Assembly (NCBI GenBank): GCA_963210315.1
Contig: OY723254.1
Location: 774,379 to 838,378, forward strand
Direction: 5' to 3'
DNA length: 64,000 nucleotides
DNA from: Rhynchopus euleeides
Lineage: Eukaryota; Euglenozoa; Diplonemea; Diplonemida; Diplonemidae
Positions 9,652-20,814 of this stretch are shown piece by piece (the first letter of the stretch is position 1; the number at the start of each line of letters is the position of its first letter). The notes beneath the pieces were generated by a model, which had not been told where the DNA came from, searched no databases, and saw nothing but the letters and a program-made list of their open reading frames with translations. The position numbers were made by a program, and so were the translations under genes.

Positions 9652-10518
9652 TCAAAGTGCGGCCATCGCCTGTCGTAGTTGTGTTACACCTTGGGCAAGA
9701 CAAGCCATCCTGCAGGCCTCATCTTCTTCGTCAGAACTGTCATCCCCCTCCTGCTGTGCGCGTTGGTCAAGCGTGCTCAAAGTCGCCTCGGATGACACGA
9801 ATGGTGTGAAAGTCGCCCCCAGCGGGATTGGCATTTTGCACAAGCAGAGCGATAATTTGCGGTGTCCTTCGGGGAACCGGGACAGGAAGTAGGGCGCGCT
9901 GATGGGTTCAACGAAGTCCTGTGTGTTGCAGTGCACAAACCCCTTCTGCAGCTGTGTCAACTGTGTGCAAAGAACATACACAGCCAATCTATGAGCGTGT
10001 CGGGTGTGCAGACACGGACACAGAATGACTTCTCTATACCCGAGGATCCCGTCCTGCGACAGGTGCGCAACCTTCCAAGGCATGCCCGATGCGCGCCGCT
10101 TCTCTTCTGCCATCGCAAGATCTCTCTCGTAAGTTGCGGAGCTGGCGATTGTAACGGCATCTTTCTTGCGATGTCCGTTCTCTGCTTCTTCAAATTCGTC
10201 GTTGTTCTGCAGAGGCACTGCATCTTCTGGAGCCCACCAATGATGGAGACTGTGTACGTAGGCATTGCGCGTTGATCCCTTTTCGGCATGCTCCATCAAC
10301 CAGTGAAATATATGCCCTGAGATCCGAGCACGCAAGAAGGGAATCCGGGCTGACTCATCCTTGCATCCCCAGAAGTGCCAGGGGATGTCTGCATACCGGA
10401 AATGCATGAGGTCTGCAAGGGAGACAAAGAGGTAGCGGAACAAGCCCTTGTAGGTGTGTCCTGTGACAGGCAAGCACGACCTTCCGGAACTGAGCACCTG
10501 TCCCATTCTGCGACACAT
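9652..10518 (-). CDS. Family A ORF2, main part (copy 2)
   Basis: 288 residues, identical in translation to the 3757-4623 protein, with the same LMHFRYADIP, HHWWAPEDAVPL and acidic-tail features. Identity at protein level with variable flanking palindromes indicates that the two copies separated recently. Confidence 0.6.
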   Translation of the reverse strand: MCRRMGQVLSSGRSCLPVTGHTYKGLFRYLFVSLADLMHFRYADIPWHFWGCKDESARIPFLRARISGHIFHWLMEHAEKGSTRNAYVHSLHHWWAPEDAVPLQNNDEFEEAENGHRKKDAVTIASSATYERDLAMAEEKRRASGMPWKVAHLSQDGILGYREVILCPCLHTRHAHRLAVYVLCTQLTQLQKGFVHCNTQDFVEPISAPYFLSRFPEGHRKLSLCLCKMPIPLGATFTPFVSSEATLSTLDQRAQQEGDDSSDEEDEACRMACLAQGVTQLRQAMAAL

Positions 10519-10788
10519 TCAGTGCAAGGTTTGTACAGGTCTTGTCGAATATTTTTTTGTTGTCTCATCCAGTACCCTGATCAGCCGCATGGCGAGCCCC
10601 TTGCAGTCATGGAGTGCTGGGGTGACGTAGCGGGCATTGGGAAGCACACCTGCCAAGAGGGAGGGGTAGCCAGCCTCTTTTATCTCAGAGAGAGTCAGGT
10701 GCGGGTATCGATGCACCTGTTGATACCAGCGTTCTTCTGGGATGTCGCACAGTGAGCATCGGTGCCCTCGCCCCCCGCATCGCCTCAT
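10519..10788 (-). CDS. Family A ORF2, N-terminal part (copy 2)
   Basis: 89 residues identical to the 4624-4893 ORF, again ending in TGA immediately before the ATG of the next frame. Sharing of the stop by both copies means it predates their separation. Confidence 0.5.
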   Translation of the reverse strand: MRRCGGRGHRCSLCDIPEERWYQQVHRYPHLTLSEIKEAGYPSLLAGVLPNARYVTPALHDCKGLAMRLIRVLDETTKKYSTRPVQTLH

Positions 10789-11053
10789 TGTTGCCCACTG
10801 CTGATCTATACTCCCGCTAGCGGGAGTTGGACTCCCCCTAGTTGAGACTCCCGAAAAGGGTTAAACCCGGTAGTGGTACCCTACCCCCGCTGGAGTCCAC
10901 CGTGCAAGGCCGGATCAGCCCACGGGTGGGTTTGAGGAAGAAATCTGGGGGGGCAAATTTTGCTGCGACTTCCGGTTTCACCCGGCCGAACTCCAGCATC
11001 TATCCAGACCCACGGTGCCAAGCCGTTCGCCCGTGTCGCGATCATTCGCGGCT

Positions 11054-11446
11054 TCAGGCTGCCCCCGACGACACGTTTGTATCCTGCACCTTGCCATACT
11101 TCGCCTCCACCTTGTATATGACGGAGAGCGCCCTCCTTCCGCATCGTTGCGACTTCCCTGACAGCGAACTTATCCATGTCAGGGAAGACATGGCGATGAT
11201 TGCGTTGGCCACCTGGGTGCTGTGCTTGTGGAGCTCCTTGCTCAACACCGTTGCTAGGAGCCTTCTAATGGATCCCAGTGTCAGCACACTGCCCCCTTTT
11301 TTAACAGGGAAGGCCGTGCAAAAATCATGCACAATGTTCGTCGCCTCCGCAGCCTCGGGACTCTCTGCGCTCTTCTTCTTCTTAATCGACTTTGCCGCCG
11401 GCTTCGCTGCCGGCTTCGCTGCCGGCTTCGTTGTCGTCTTCCCCAT
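11054..11446 (-). CDS. Family A ORF1 (copy 2)
   Basis: 130 residues, equal to the 5159-5539 protein apart from one additional KPAA unit in the basic tail, a 12-bp tandem repeat difference. Start context and downstream order (small ORF, internal terminus, large ORF) are as in copy 1. Confidence 0.55.
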   Translation of the reverse strand: MGKTTTKPAAKPAAKPAAKSIKKKKSAESPEAAEATNIVHDFCTAFPVKKGGSVLTLGSIRRLLATVLSKELHKHSTQVANAIIAMSSLTWISSLSGKSQRCGRRALSVIYKVEAKYGKVQDTNVSSGAA

Positions 11447-11656
11447 TTTTGTGAATCAGGTCTGCGAGCTGGGATGGGTGGAAACGTCCGTTTCGTTTGG
11501 TGTGGCTGTACTTCAGTGACGAGTGCCACATTGCATAGGTATCATGGGAAAAATGAGTGAAAATAGGTGAAAAGACTCCCGCTAGCGGGAGTTGGACTCC
11601 CCCTAGTTGAGACTCCCGAAAAGGGTTACCCTACCCCCGCTGGAGTCCACCGTGTA

Positions 11657-12460
11657 GTTGCCCCAATTCTGACATTTTTTCATAAAAAATGGGGGATTCG
11701 CCCATGTGGGGTAACAGTCCCAATTTTATGAAAAAATGTCAGAATTGGGGCAACTAGACCCCATTTCGGGTGGTTTTCGGGTGAAAAACGTACCCGAGGC
11801 ATCCCTGGGGTACATTGTATACCATCCAGGGCCTCTACGACCAGTAGAAGCACGTGAAAATGCGTATTTTTACCCAAAAAAGGGCCCTGCAACATCGTTG
11901 CAGGTTCCCTTTTTTTGGGTAAAAATCCGCATTTTCACGTGCTTCTACTGGTCCTAGAGGCCGTGGATGGTATACAATGTACCCCAGGGATGTCTAGGGT
12001 ACGTTTTTCACCCAAAAAACACCCAAAATGGGGTCTAGTTGCCCTACTTTCGACATTTTTTCATAAAAATTGGGGCTGTTACCCCCACACGGGCGAATCC
12101 CCCATTCTCACAGTTTTTTCAAAATATCGGACCGATTTTGGGCAATTCGGTGGAGAAAACCTGTTCCAACAGGCCCATACACCCCATTTTAGGGCATACC
12201 CAGTGGTTTCTGGGTGGTTATAGGGTTGCAGGGTGCCTCCAACATGGTTGCAGGATGCTTGCAGGGTGATTGCAGGGTGGTTGCAGGGTCCTTTTTTTGG
12301 GTAAAAATATGCATTTTCACGTGCTTCTACTGGTCGTAGAGGCCCTGGATGGTATACAATGTGCCCCAGGGATGTCTAGGGTACGTTTTTCACCCGAAAA
12401 ACACCCGAAATGGGGTCTAGTCGCCCCGATTTTGTCATTTTTTCATGAAAATCGGGATTT
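11657..12460. repeat. Repeat unit in alternating orientations
   Basis: A unit of roughly 200 bp containing GTGCTTCTACTGGTC, GATGGTATACAATGTACCCC, GGGTACGTTTTTCACCC and CATTTTTTCAT occurs inverted at about 11740-11880 and direct at about 11900-12070 and 12290-12440. Adjacent inverted copies make a large stem. TTGCAGGGT short repeats lie between copies (12220-12290). Confidence 0.7.
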
Positions 12461-12731
12461 TGCCCAAAATGGCCAAACCCCCCTTTTTTTACCGTTTTTT
12501 CAAAAATTCGGACCGAAAATGGGCGACTAAGTGTGAAAAACCGGTTTCATTGGGTCCCCAGACATATTTTTGAGGCGGGTACACCCATCTTAGGTGCCAA
12601 TAACCCTTGTTTGGGGTCGGAAAAATTTTTATTACAAAATTTTCCCATACATCTGGGGGCCTACCCCCATTGTTGTTAGCCCCCATTTAAAACTTTACGT
12701 TTTAAACGTTTTAAATGTTTTAAATGTTTTA

Positions 12732-13100
12732 CTGGGGGGGGGGGCAAATACAAGCATACATGCTAATACAAGCATACATGCGAATACAAGCATATTTTGA
12801 AAATCCGGATTTATATAAAATTTTCAGGCTAATAGAAGCATATATGCTTCTATTAGCCTGGTAGAAAATATTGGGTATTTTTGGGGTTTTTGGGGGGTTT
12901 CCACCACAAAATTTCAATTTTTTCTACCAGGCTAATACAAGCATATATGCTTGTATTAGCCTGGTCAACAAAAATTGGGTTTTTAGTATGCTTGTATTCG
13001 CAGTATAGCCATTTATAATTTTTCCAGAAAGCCCCGCATTATGCGAGCTGGCACGCTTAATACAAGCATATATGCTTGTATTTGCCCCCCCCCCCCCCAG
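12732..13100. mobile_element. Palindrome-rich MITE (family E), copy 1
   Basis: 369 bp, ends CTGGGGGGGG...GCAAATACAAGC and its inverse, with TA on both sides (12730-12731, 13101-13102). The interior is hairpins of the type AAGCATATATGCTT and TAGCCTGGT. It sits inside a GTTTTAAAC-rich tract that continues on both sides, so it is nested in another repeat. It has one more AATACAAGCATACATGC unit than copy 2. Confidence 0.75.
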
Positions 13101-13102
13101 TA

Positions 13103-14574
13103 AATTAAAACGCGTTTTAAATTAATTTAAAACGGAGTTTAAAACAGGGCGTTTCTGTGGTGTTTTCACACCAAAAAAAATTTCGGCCAAAAAAAAATTT
13201 CCATGCCCCCTGAGGCCCCCCAGCTCATATTCTGGGTGATTATTCCTGCATTCCTGTCACAGCGGACACATTATTGGTGGAAAATAGGTGGCTGACTGAC
13301 GTTGTGGTGAGGGTTGCATCAATCGCACCGGCATCAGTTGGCACACCCCCTCCGTTGTTCTCAGGAATAATGCAGTTTGACATCAGCATATTTCTGGAGT
13401 GTCGAATCTTCATCTTGCATCACTCGATGTGCACCCTTTTGAGCTGAATCCATGATACAAAGTCGCAGGTTGAAGGCCGATCACCATGATGGGGGTGGCA
13501 ATGGACCCAGCGAACTCCACCAGCTCCTTCGACAGTCCTGGAAGCACCTTCTGGAAAAGTTGCACAGTTCCAGTTGCCACCTGGAGCCTACCTTTGGCCT
13601 GCCCCTCTTTGAGAGGAGCATATCTGTATTCTCTTTACTCTCCTATGGACGCCCGACTTCTCTGATCGAGAGAAGCCTACAAAAGGCGTAACCATCCTCG
13701 TCATGTATTCTTTGCCTCCAACTTTCACTTTTGCAGAACGGATCCCGATGAACTCCAAACAGGAAGTGCAGCCAGCTTCATCACGGCTGTGTTCAACAAG
13801 ACAGCCAGGTGATGTTGTTGCTGTCAGAACGATGGTTGCAGCACTCGGCTGCGCCCCACCTGGGGTTGCTCTGGCTGTTGCCAAGCTAGTGTTTGGGACA
13901 ATTATTGATCACCTAGCCATTCTCTCGGCACCCTAATGATCGTGGGTAGGCAGCAGGAACCTGCACTCTGGGGGGACGTCATCGATGAGTTTCTTTGAAG
14001 AAAGCCGGCGGCTACCGCTGGAGTTAAGGTCCGAAGGGGTCAGTACCACGGGCGCCACACCGCTCGTGTTGGGCATCGGGTTTCGGTGAAGGCGGGGGCG
14101 CTGAGAAAGCGAAATGTACGTAACAAGCAATGATCAACCATACACCAGCAAGTCAAACAGGCACCACCGTTGGATCGTTCGTGCACCCGAGTCTGTACTG
14201 TACCATCCTGAATCTTTTCTGGGTGATTGTCAACGATGAGGGCATGAGCTTGCGTCAGGGTGAGCAGAGGAACGGGTTGAGGCCAGGGTGAATGGAGGGT
14301 GAAAAGTAGCCCACTTCACCAGGAGGCGAATTTTCGCAGAAAGCCCTGCCACACAGCTGCGTTTGCCTGATCATGCTCAAAAGGCCTGCAATAGGCTATT
14401 TCACACAGGGAATTTGTTCACCCATTTGGGACCCCCAGGGAGCCTCAAAATTGGATTTTTTTGCCGAAGATGGCCTCAGATGGCCCAAAACGATCAATTT
14501 TGGGTTCCAGAAAAAAAAATCGAAAAGTCTCCCCCTATATTTTGCAGGGGTTTTTGCCGTTTTAAACCCCGTTT
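13103..14574. other. Non-repeat stretch with possible decayed coding remnant
   Basis: After the GTTTTAAAC tract there is no element boundary. On the minus strand, 13588-13884 and the adjoining frame down to about 13410 read like real protein in short pieces (for example QLFQKVLPGLSKELVEFAGS) but change frame, so this may be a decayed gene. No family recognised. From 13781 on, the sequence belongs to the inverted duplication. Confidence 0.35.
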
Positions 14575-14576
14575 TA

Positions 14577-14926
14577 CTGGGGGGGGGCAAATACAAGCAT
14601 ACATGCTAATACAAGCATATTTTGAAAATCCGGATTTATATAAAATTTTCAGGCTAATAGAAGCATACATGCTTCTATTAGCCTGGTAGAAAATATTGGG
14701 TATTTTTGGGGTTTTTGGGGGTTTTCCACCACAAAATTTCAATTTTTTCTACCAGGCTAATACAAGCATATATGCTTGTATTAGCCTGGTCAACAAAAAT
14801 TGGGTTTTTAGTATGCTTGTATTCGCAGTATAGCCATTTATAATTTTTCCAGAAAGCCCCGCATTATGCGAGCTGGCACGCTTAATACAAGCATATATGC
14901 TTGTATTTGCCCCCCCCCCCCCCCAG
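14577..14926. mobile_element. Family E MITE, copy 2
   Basis: 350 bp with the same CTGGGGGGGCAAATACAAGC ends and TA target duplication as the copy at 12732, again inside GTTTTAAAC-type sequence. Confidence 0.75.
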
Positions 14927-15505
14927 TAAATAATTTAAAACGGCGTTTTAAACTTTAAAACGTTTAAAACGTTTAAAATGTTTAAAACTCGGTTTCTAAC
15001 GACACTGCCTACCCCCCCCCCTCTGCCCGCGCAGGATAGAGGAGGCTAACTTCAGCTAGTGTCTCTCTCATCCAATCCGGACCTCCCTGTCCACCCTCCG
15101 GCACTGGATGGTGTTGTGTCGCAACTTGACAAGCTAAAAAGAGTCCGGGTTTTGTTTGTGCGCACGAGCGGCGGGAAAACAGACCAGAGAACGGGGGGGG
15201 GCGAGGGGCGAGGGCAGGTGTGTTTTTAATCCCCGGTCTTCCCAGCCAAAAATCCCCAATTCATCCCCGCTTTTTTCCAGCAAAAAATGGTACCCAATGT
15301 CTCTCCTCCCCAGTGTGGGGCCCTTGGTCTTGTACCAAATGGGTTCCTTCCACGGTTCCTCCCGCTCGCGCCATCCTCGGGTGCTGGAGGAAAACCTCAA
15401 AAAAAACGGCTTTCGGGACCGTTATTCCGACGATACCCCCCGATATGCCAGCTGAAACAGCCCAAGGACTTGCTGCGGTTACTAGACGGGCAAACACACG
15501 CTCCA

Positions 15506-15795
15506 CGGGGGGTCTGGGGGGCAGAGCCCCCCAGCCGCCGGAGGCCACGGTAGTGAACATCTGTTCATTGTGGGCGTCCAGATTCTGTGTGAGTTGGCTG
15601 CGTCCTCCTGAGGCTACCGGAGCTGTTGGATTCCTGACCTGCTGGGAATCGAAGGACTTGGGTACGAGATATCCGCCACAGGGGGGTCTGGGGGGCGGAG
15701 CCCCCCAGCCGCCGGAGGCCACGGTAGTGAACGTCTGGCTCTTGGCTGGAAAAAAAACCAGATTTTGGCTGGAAAAAAACCTGGTTTTGGCTGGA
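15506..15795 (+). repeat. Hairpin repeat block plus GGCTGGAAAAAA tandem
   Basis: Unit-spacer-unit block (15506-15567, 15680-15737) like 6955-7189, followed by about four degenerate copies of TTTTGGCTGGAAAAAACC. Confidence 0.75.
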
Positions 15796-16302
15796 AAAAA
15801 CCCGGAAAAAGGGCGGATGCCAAAAAGACTCATCCTCATCCCCCACTAGAAATACACCTGGGCGAGGGCGCAAAAAAAAAGAAGTTTGTACTACAAAACT
15901 GGCAAGCCTTTTGACGTGGAAGAAATACAGGAAAAAACCTATCGCATACCGAAGGCCCCCCCCACTCTGCCCACCCTCAGCCGTTCACCCACCCCCACTC
16001 CCACCGTGCCACTCAGCCTGGATTCTGTTTGCTTTTTCTTTTGGTATCGACCTCCAGCCTGACGGCACACGACAAGACCGGTATTTAAATGCCGTGGGCG
16101 TGTCATGCACACTGTTCAGGAGCAAAATGCTCTCCGATTCGGCACACAATGAGGCGTCATCATCTCGACCAACCACCCCTCCCCCCCCCCCCCCGCTTCC
16201 TACCACTGAAGTGGAGGCAACCAGAACACCTCTCGCCCCTCCCTTCCAGAATGGGTGTGTGCGGCACCGCTTCAGGAACAGGTAGCGGGGGTTAGGGGGT
16301 TG

Positions 16303-16306
<4 letters not shown>

Positions 16307-16333
<27 letters not shown>
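16307..16333. repeat. GA microsatellite
   Basis: About 13 GA units. A similar shorter GA run lies at 8847-8875. Confidence 0.85.
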
Positions 16334-16825
16334 GCCGCGATGCGAGAGAGCTCACAGCAAGTCGCGCGACGGACGCGCAGAGGCGCCTGGATGTCCTCTC
16401 CTCACCACGGGGGGTCGAAACGAGAGGTTCGGTCCAAAATATTGGCGGTGGGCGGGAGGGGATTGTTTGTTCGGCTCGAGCAGAGCCCCCTCGCCCCCCA
16501 CCCTCCCCCGGTGAGAGAGTCCCAACTGTTCCCATTTCGCCACCCCCCCCCCCCCCCCACACACACACGGGGTGGTTTTTCATCGGGGAAGGCTTGTAAA
16601 TCGGGGCCTTAAAAACTCTGGAGGGGCACCCCAGGCCACCCACTGTCGAACCGCGACGGCTTTGAAGAGCCTCTGCAGAATCTGACATGTGCCAGCACCA
16701 GGGTGTCTGCTATCCAGCGGGGGGATGTCCAGGGGAGGCACAATACATGCTGTGATGATCGCACTGAAGGCCACCTCTGTCAAGAGCGTGGGGGTGGGGG
16801 TGGGGTGTGTGAAATCATGCCAGGG

Positions 16826-16911
16826 GGGGTAGTGAAATCGAAATTGAAGGGAGCACAAGAATGATCACCCTTCACTCGTTATGCAGGTTGGGTTGTGTCT
16901 GAAATCCAGTG
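16826..16911 (-). repeat. Dispersed 85-bp repeat, copy in left arm
   Basis: On the minus strand: CAGACACAACCCAACCTGCA, then ACGAGTGAAGGGTGATCATTC, then a pyrimidine-rich tail ending TTTCACTACCCCC. Other copies: 32981, 41181, 48338 and 55168; a weaker one at 49285. Confidence 0.7.
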
Positions 16912-17021
16912 TTTTTTTCCGGCCTGTGTCCTGCCCGGGGGGGGGGGGGTAAAGAGTAGAACGTAGAATTGAGTGTTCCACGGCGCGGTCATGCCAGGGG
17001 GAGGGGGGGGGGGGGGGGTAG

Positions 17022-18176
17022 GGGGGGTCAAATGCCACCCTTTTACGTGGACAAACACGATTTTTCAAAAAACCGGCGCAGAGGCCCCAAAGCCCCCGTA
17101 CGTAAACCCTCCAAACCCCCCCAGATCGGTCCGGAAACCCATCGAACCCCACTTTTCCACCATTCCGGGCACCTCAGGTGCCCGAATTGGGGTACCTAAA
17201 TTTTGTGCCACCGTTTGGTACCGTACAGTGCCACTGTGTGGGAGGTTGGAAAAGAAAATGCCCCAACACACCACATCTGAGGGTTGCAATGCATGTTGCT
17301 TGCCAACCACGTCATCCGGTGGGTGTCAGGCGCTATGTAGGTGGCATTAGCCAGGTCTTCGATGTGTTCTGGCTTGTATATATACCTCCCTGCCACCATG
17401 CACCGGGAGGCTGCCTGTAGGTACGGAACAGTCCAGATGGTCGTGTGATTCCTGTGCAGCAGTGCTCCACAACCGGGATGTGTTGACAACGACTGTTGCA
17501 ACACGAGCTGTACATTCCGGGAACACATGAAGTGCGCTGTCGTGGTACCCATTGTGCCAGAATTGGTAGTTGCTGCGGTCTACTTTGCCTGGCCCAAGAG
17601 CACTGGTACTGAACGGTGCAATATGCGTGGCGAGGTGAATACAACGGAAGCGCGCAAAGTCAATACAGCTCTCGGATGGCGGGTGGTGGTGCCACTAGTG
17701 TGTGACGTTCACTCGAGGATACAACGCATCACAATGAATCAGCAACCGTGGACCGAGTACAATACGCTCTCTGTGGCTGGTGTGGGGGACAAAGGCAGTG
17801 CCTGTGCCGCAGGCAGGGAGGTATATATACAAGCCAGAACACATCGAAGACCTGGCTAATGCCACCTACATAGCGCCTGACACCCACCGGATGACGTGGT
17901 TGGCAAGCAACATGCATTGCAACCCTCAGATGTGGTGTGTTGGGGCATTTTCTTTTCCAACCTCCCACACAGTGGCACTGTACGATACCAAACGGTGGCA
18001 CAAAATTTAGGTACCCCAATTCGGGCACCTGAGGTGCCCGGAATGGTGGAAAAGTGGGGTTCGATGGGTTTCCGGACCGATCTGGGGGGGTTTGGAGGGT
18101 TTACGGGGGCTTTGGGGCCTCTGCGCCGGTTTTTTGAAAAATCGTGTTTGTCACCCCCATTTGACCCCCCCTAGGC
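17022..18176. mobile_element. Foldback element D
   Basis: Long terminal inverted repeats of about 365 bp (17022-17394 and 17812-18176) around a unique 417-bp centre. Ends read TAGGGGGGGTCAAATG. Arms are almost identical apart from two short indels near the tips. No coding region recognised. Confidence 0.75.
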
Positions 18177-18179
18177 ATA

Positions 18180-19707
18180 CAGTGCAAACGATAATTATTA
18201 TCGCATACGATAATTATTATCGTATTCCCATTATCGTATATTATCGTATACGATAATATACGATAATGGTGCGATAATTTTTTGAGATTTTCGGAAAACC
18301 AGAAATCAGCCCAGAACACATTGAAAAAGTGGTAAAAGTGGAGCCGGAAGCTGCCATTTTTGCTTCTTTGAATTATTGGTGACGGGGGGCTTCACTCAGA
18401 AGTGTAGAATGTCCCTCACAAATGGGTGGCAGAGACACAACACACATAGTGCCATGACATGCACATCACTATGTCTGTCTGAAGAAGTTTCAGGCACAGT
18501 GGGGCGGAGAGGACTCTGGGGATTGGGCAGTGGCCGTTCCACATGCCCTTCCCCTCGTGACTTACACCCTGTCGCCACCCCACTTCATGGAAAACATGAC
18601 CACGCAGCAACAGGGTCATACTTGCGGCGGTATGCAACCACCAGTACAGCCTGTTGCGGGTTCGCAAAGCCGACTGGTACGCTGCCTTGCCGTCGGGACC
18701 CAGATACTGAGGACACCCCTGTGAGAACACTGAGGAGACGTTGGGCTAGCCTAGTTGAAGCAGGTGTCGGGGTGACCGAGACAGAGCACCCTGCCCAGAA
18801 CATGAACAAGAAAGACTGTTCGACGCAGGTGTGGTCTTCGGTGCAATGTTTGGAGAGATCAGGAGATTTCTCTTCAAGGCTACCACTTATGTTGGACTTG
18901 GCCTTCGCTCCCGTGAGCAGTGAAAAAGTGAGAAACACCGTTCTTCCCCTCTGACTGACGACCAGTGATGACATAGCGAAGGACCTTGAATGGGGTTTGA
19001 ACCCGAGACAGGCAATACTCAACCAAAGGTATTCTTCAGGACCTGGCACGGAACGGGCGATACGAACGCTCCCACCGTGCGCACGGACCTGTCTGCAACT
19101 CTACAAGGAACCACGGGGTGGCGCGCGCACATCACCTCGGAGGCCTCAAGGAGCCTGCCTGACCTGCACGACTCCGCTGCGCTACAAGGCGGAGCTCGGG
19201 CGCCATCCTCACCGACAGCAAGGCAAGGGGTGATGATCATCTGGAGACACCTGAGCCCATGCAGGATCGGAGAGACGCGATCCACCTGAGGGAGACCACC
19301 ATCCACCTCCTTCGGACAGACCACACAGCCTTGTCGATGACCACAGCAGCCCGGACACAGACCAGTACGCGTACCCTGCCTGCAGCACCGGACCCCACAG
19401 GCTCATCTTACCCTTCCTGGGGCTGGGAGAATGGTAGTGATCTCTATTTTGTGGCTGATTGTGGCCCTTGGCGGGGTTTGGTGGCGTTTGGCGGTGGTAA
19501 ACTGGAGATTTCGGTGATTGGTTTCGGGCAAAAGCAGGTGGGTATCGCATACGATAATGGGATTATCGTATGTTATCGCATACGATAATCCATTATCGCA
19601 TCATACGATAATGGATTATCGTATGCGATAATGAATTATCGTATGCGACAATTTTCCGAAAATTATCGTATCTGGTATATGTGCGATAATAATTATCGTT
19701 TGCACTG
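18180..19707. mobile_element. Element C with ATACGATAAT subterminal repeats
   Basis: 1,528 bp, ends CAGTGCAAACGATAATTATT and the inverse. Both subterminal regions are arrays of ATTATCGTAT / ATACGATAAT palindromes. Short minus-strand frames in the middle (about 18416-19049) are not recognisable. Element C directly abuts family B, apparently inserted in or beside the B terminus. Confidence 0.65.
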
Positions 19708-20282
19708 CACCACGGACTAGTCGGGCAGTGACGGGTGGGGTCGACTAGTCGGGACGACGGGTGAAAACTCGACAAGCGGCACCCGTCGACTCGACGGGTG
19801 GACCCGTCGAGTCGACGGGTGCCACCCGTCGGCACGACGGGTGAACCTGCTGAAACGACGGGTGTTCCAGCCATTTCCTGTTGATATGGGCCAATTTCCA
19901 TTGAAAACTAGGGGAGTACCTTGCATGGCATCAGGTTATTTTTCACGCCGAACTATCTTCCCTGCACAGACCCACCCCCCATTACTTTCCATTTACAATT
20001 CCTAGTTGGTGATGGGGCCTCAAGTGCATGTGCGACGGCTGTTCTCGTGGATTTTCATTGTTCGAGGGATCTTGACTCTGACAAACTGTGTCAGTTTGAC
20101 AGAGCAACCTACTTCATGAAGGTGATCACTTTTCTGCCAGGCAAATTTTCGCCCCAGCCCCCAACCCTTGCACAACCCACAAGGCAGTCTCCAAGATACC
20201 GTACCCTCATCACCACCCAGGCCAAGATACCCCAAGATACCATCATCACCACCCAGGCCACCCAGACGAGCCACACCAATCA

Positions 20283-20684
20283 ATGCCAGCGGCAAAGCGT
20301 ACTGCAGCGCAGGCCCTCGCCAGCGCTGTGGACATGACGGTGTTTGTACGTGCTTGGATCAACACGTATGTTGTCGAGCGTGATGCTGATGGGTTGAGCC
20401 ACATGGCCCTGAAGCAGCTTCTCGGCAAGCTGGCGGATACTACCATCAAGTCGACTGATCCCATCATCAGTCTTGCCCTGTACAAAAAGTATGAGAAGCT
20501 GGGGGGTGGGGTGATCAGCAAGTCGACCGCGAAGGAGGGTCGCACGATGTACGCTGCCCGTGTCAATAGCGGGTCAGACATCGAGTTTGTCGGGTTGGGC
20601 CTCCGGAAGAGCAACGGGAAGGACCACCCGACAGGGCTCAAGGAGATGGCCGACGCCTGCCCCGCGGCACTGCAGCTATGGTGA
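20283..20684 (+). CDS. Family B ORF1
   Basis: 133 residues starting MPAAKRTAAQALASAVDM. It shares with family A ORF1 a collinear pattern of helices (FVRAWINTYVVERDADG then LKQLLGKLADTTIK) but lacks the long lysine tail. The stop lies inside ATGGTGA, so a second short frame (20678-20794, MVKLYEAEKK...) overlaps it by seven bases. Identical in the right arm at 51395-51796. Function unknown; accessory DNA-binding protein is a guess based on the family A counterpart. Confidence 0.5.
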   Translation: MPAAKRTAAQALASAVDMTVFVRAWINTYVVERDADGLSHMALKQLLGKLADTTIKSTDPIISLALYKKYEKLGGGVISKSTAKEGRTMYAARVNSGSDIEFVGLGLRKSNGKDHPTGLKEMADACPAALQLW

Positions 20685-20814
20685 AGCTGTACGAGGCGGA
20701 GAAGAAACAGGCACAGAAGACCCAGCAGAGCAGGCTGGCCGTAGGAATTTTCGACGGTGCCTTCGCAACACGGTTGGTGACAGTTGCCGATTAGCAGAAG
20801 GATGAGTACAGAAC

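Larger units (their letters stand above)
9315..11654 (-). mobile_element. Family A two-ORF DNA transposon, copy 2
   Basis: A 2,340-bp copy in the same orientation as copy 1, with TA target duplication (9313-9314 and 11655-11656). Undisturbed repeats nearby read GGGGTCTAGTTGCCC, confirming insertion at a TA. Against copy 1 it has one extra palindrome on the left, about two fewer on the right, and one extra 12-bp KPAA repeat in ORF1; otherwise I saw no difference in the coding parts. Confidence 0.82.
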
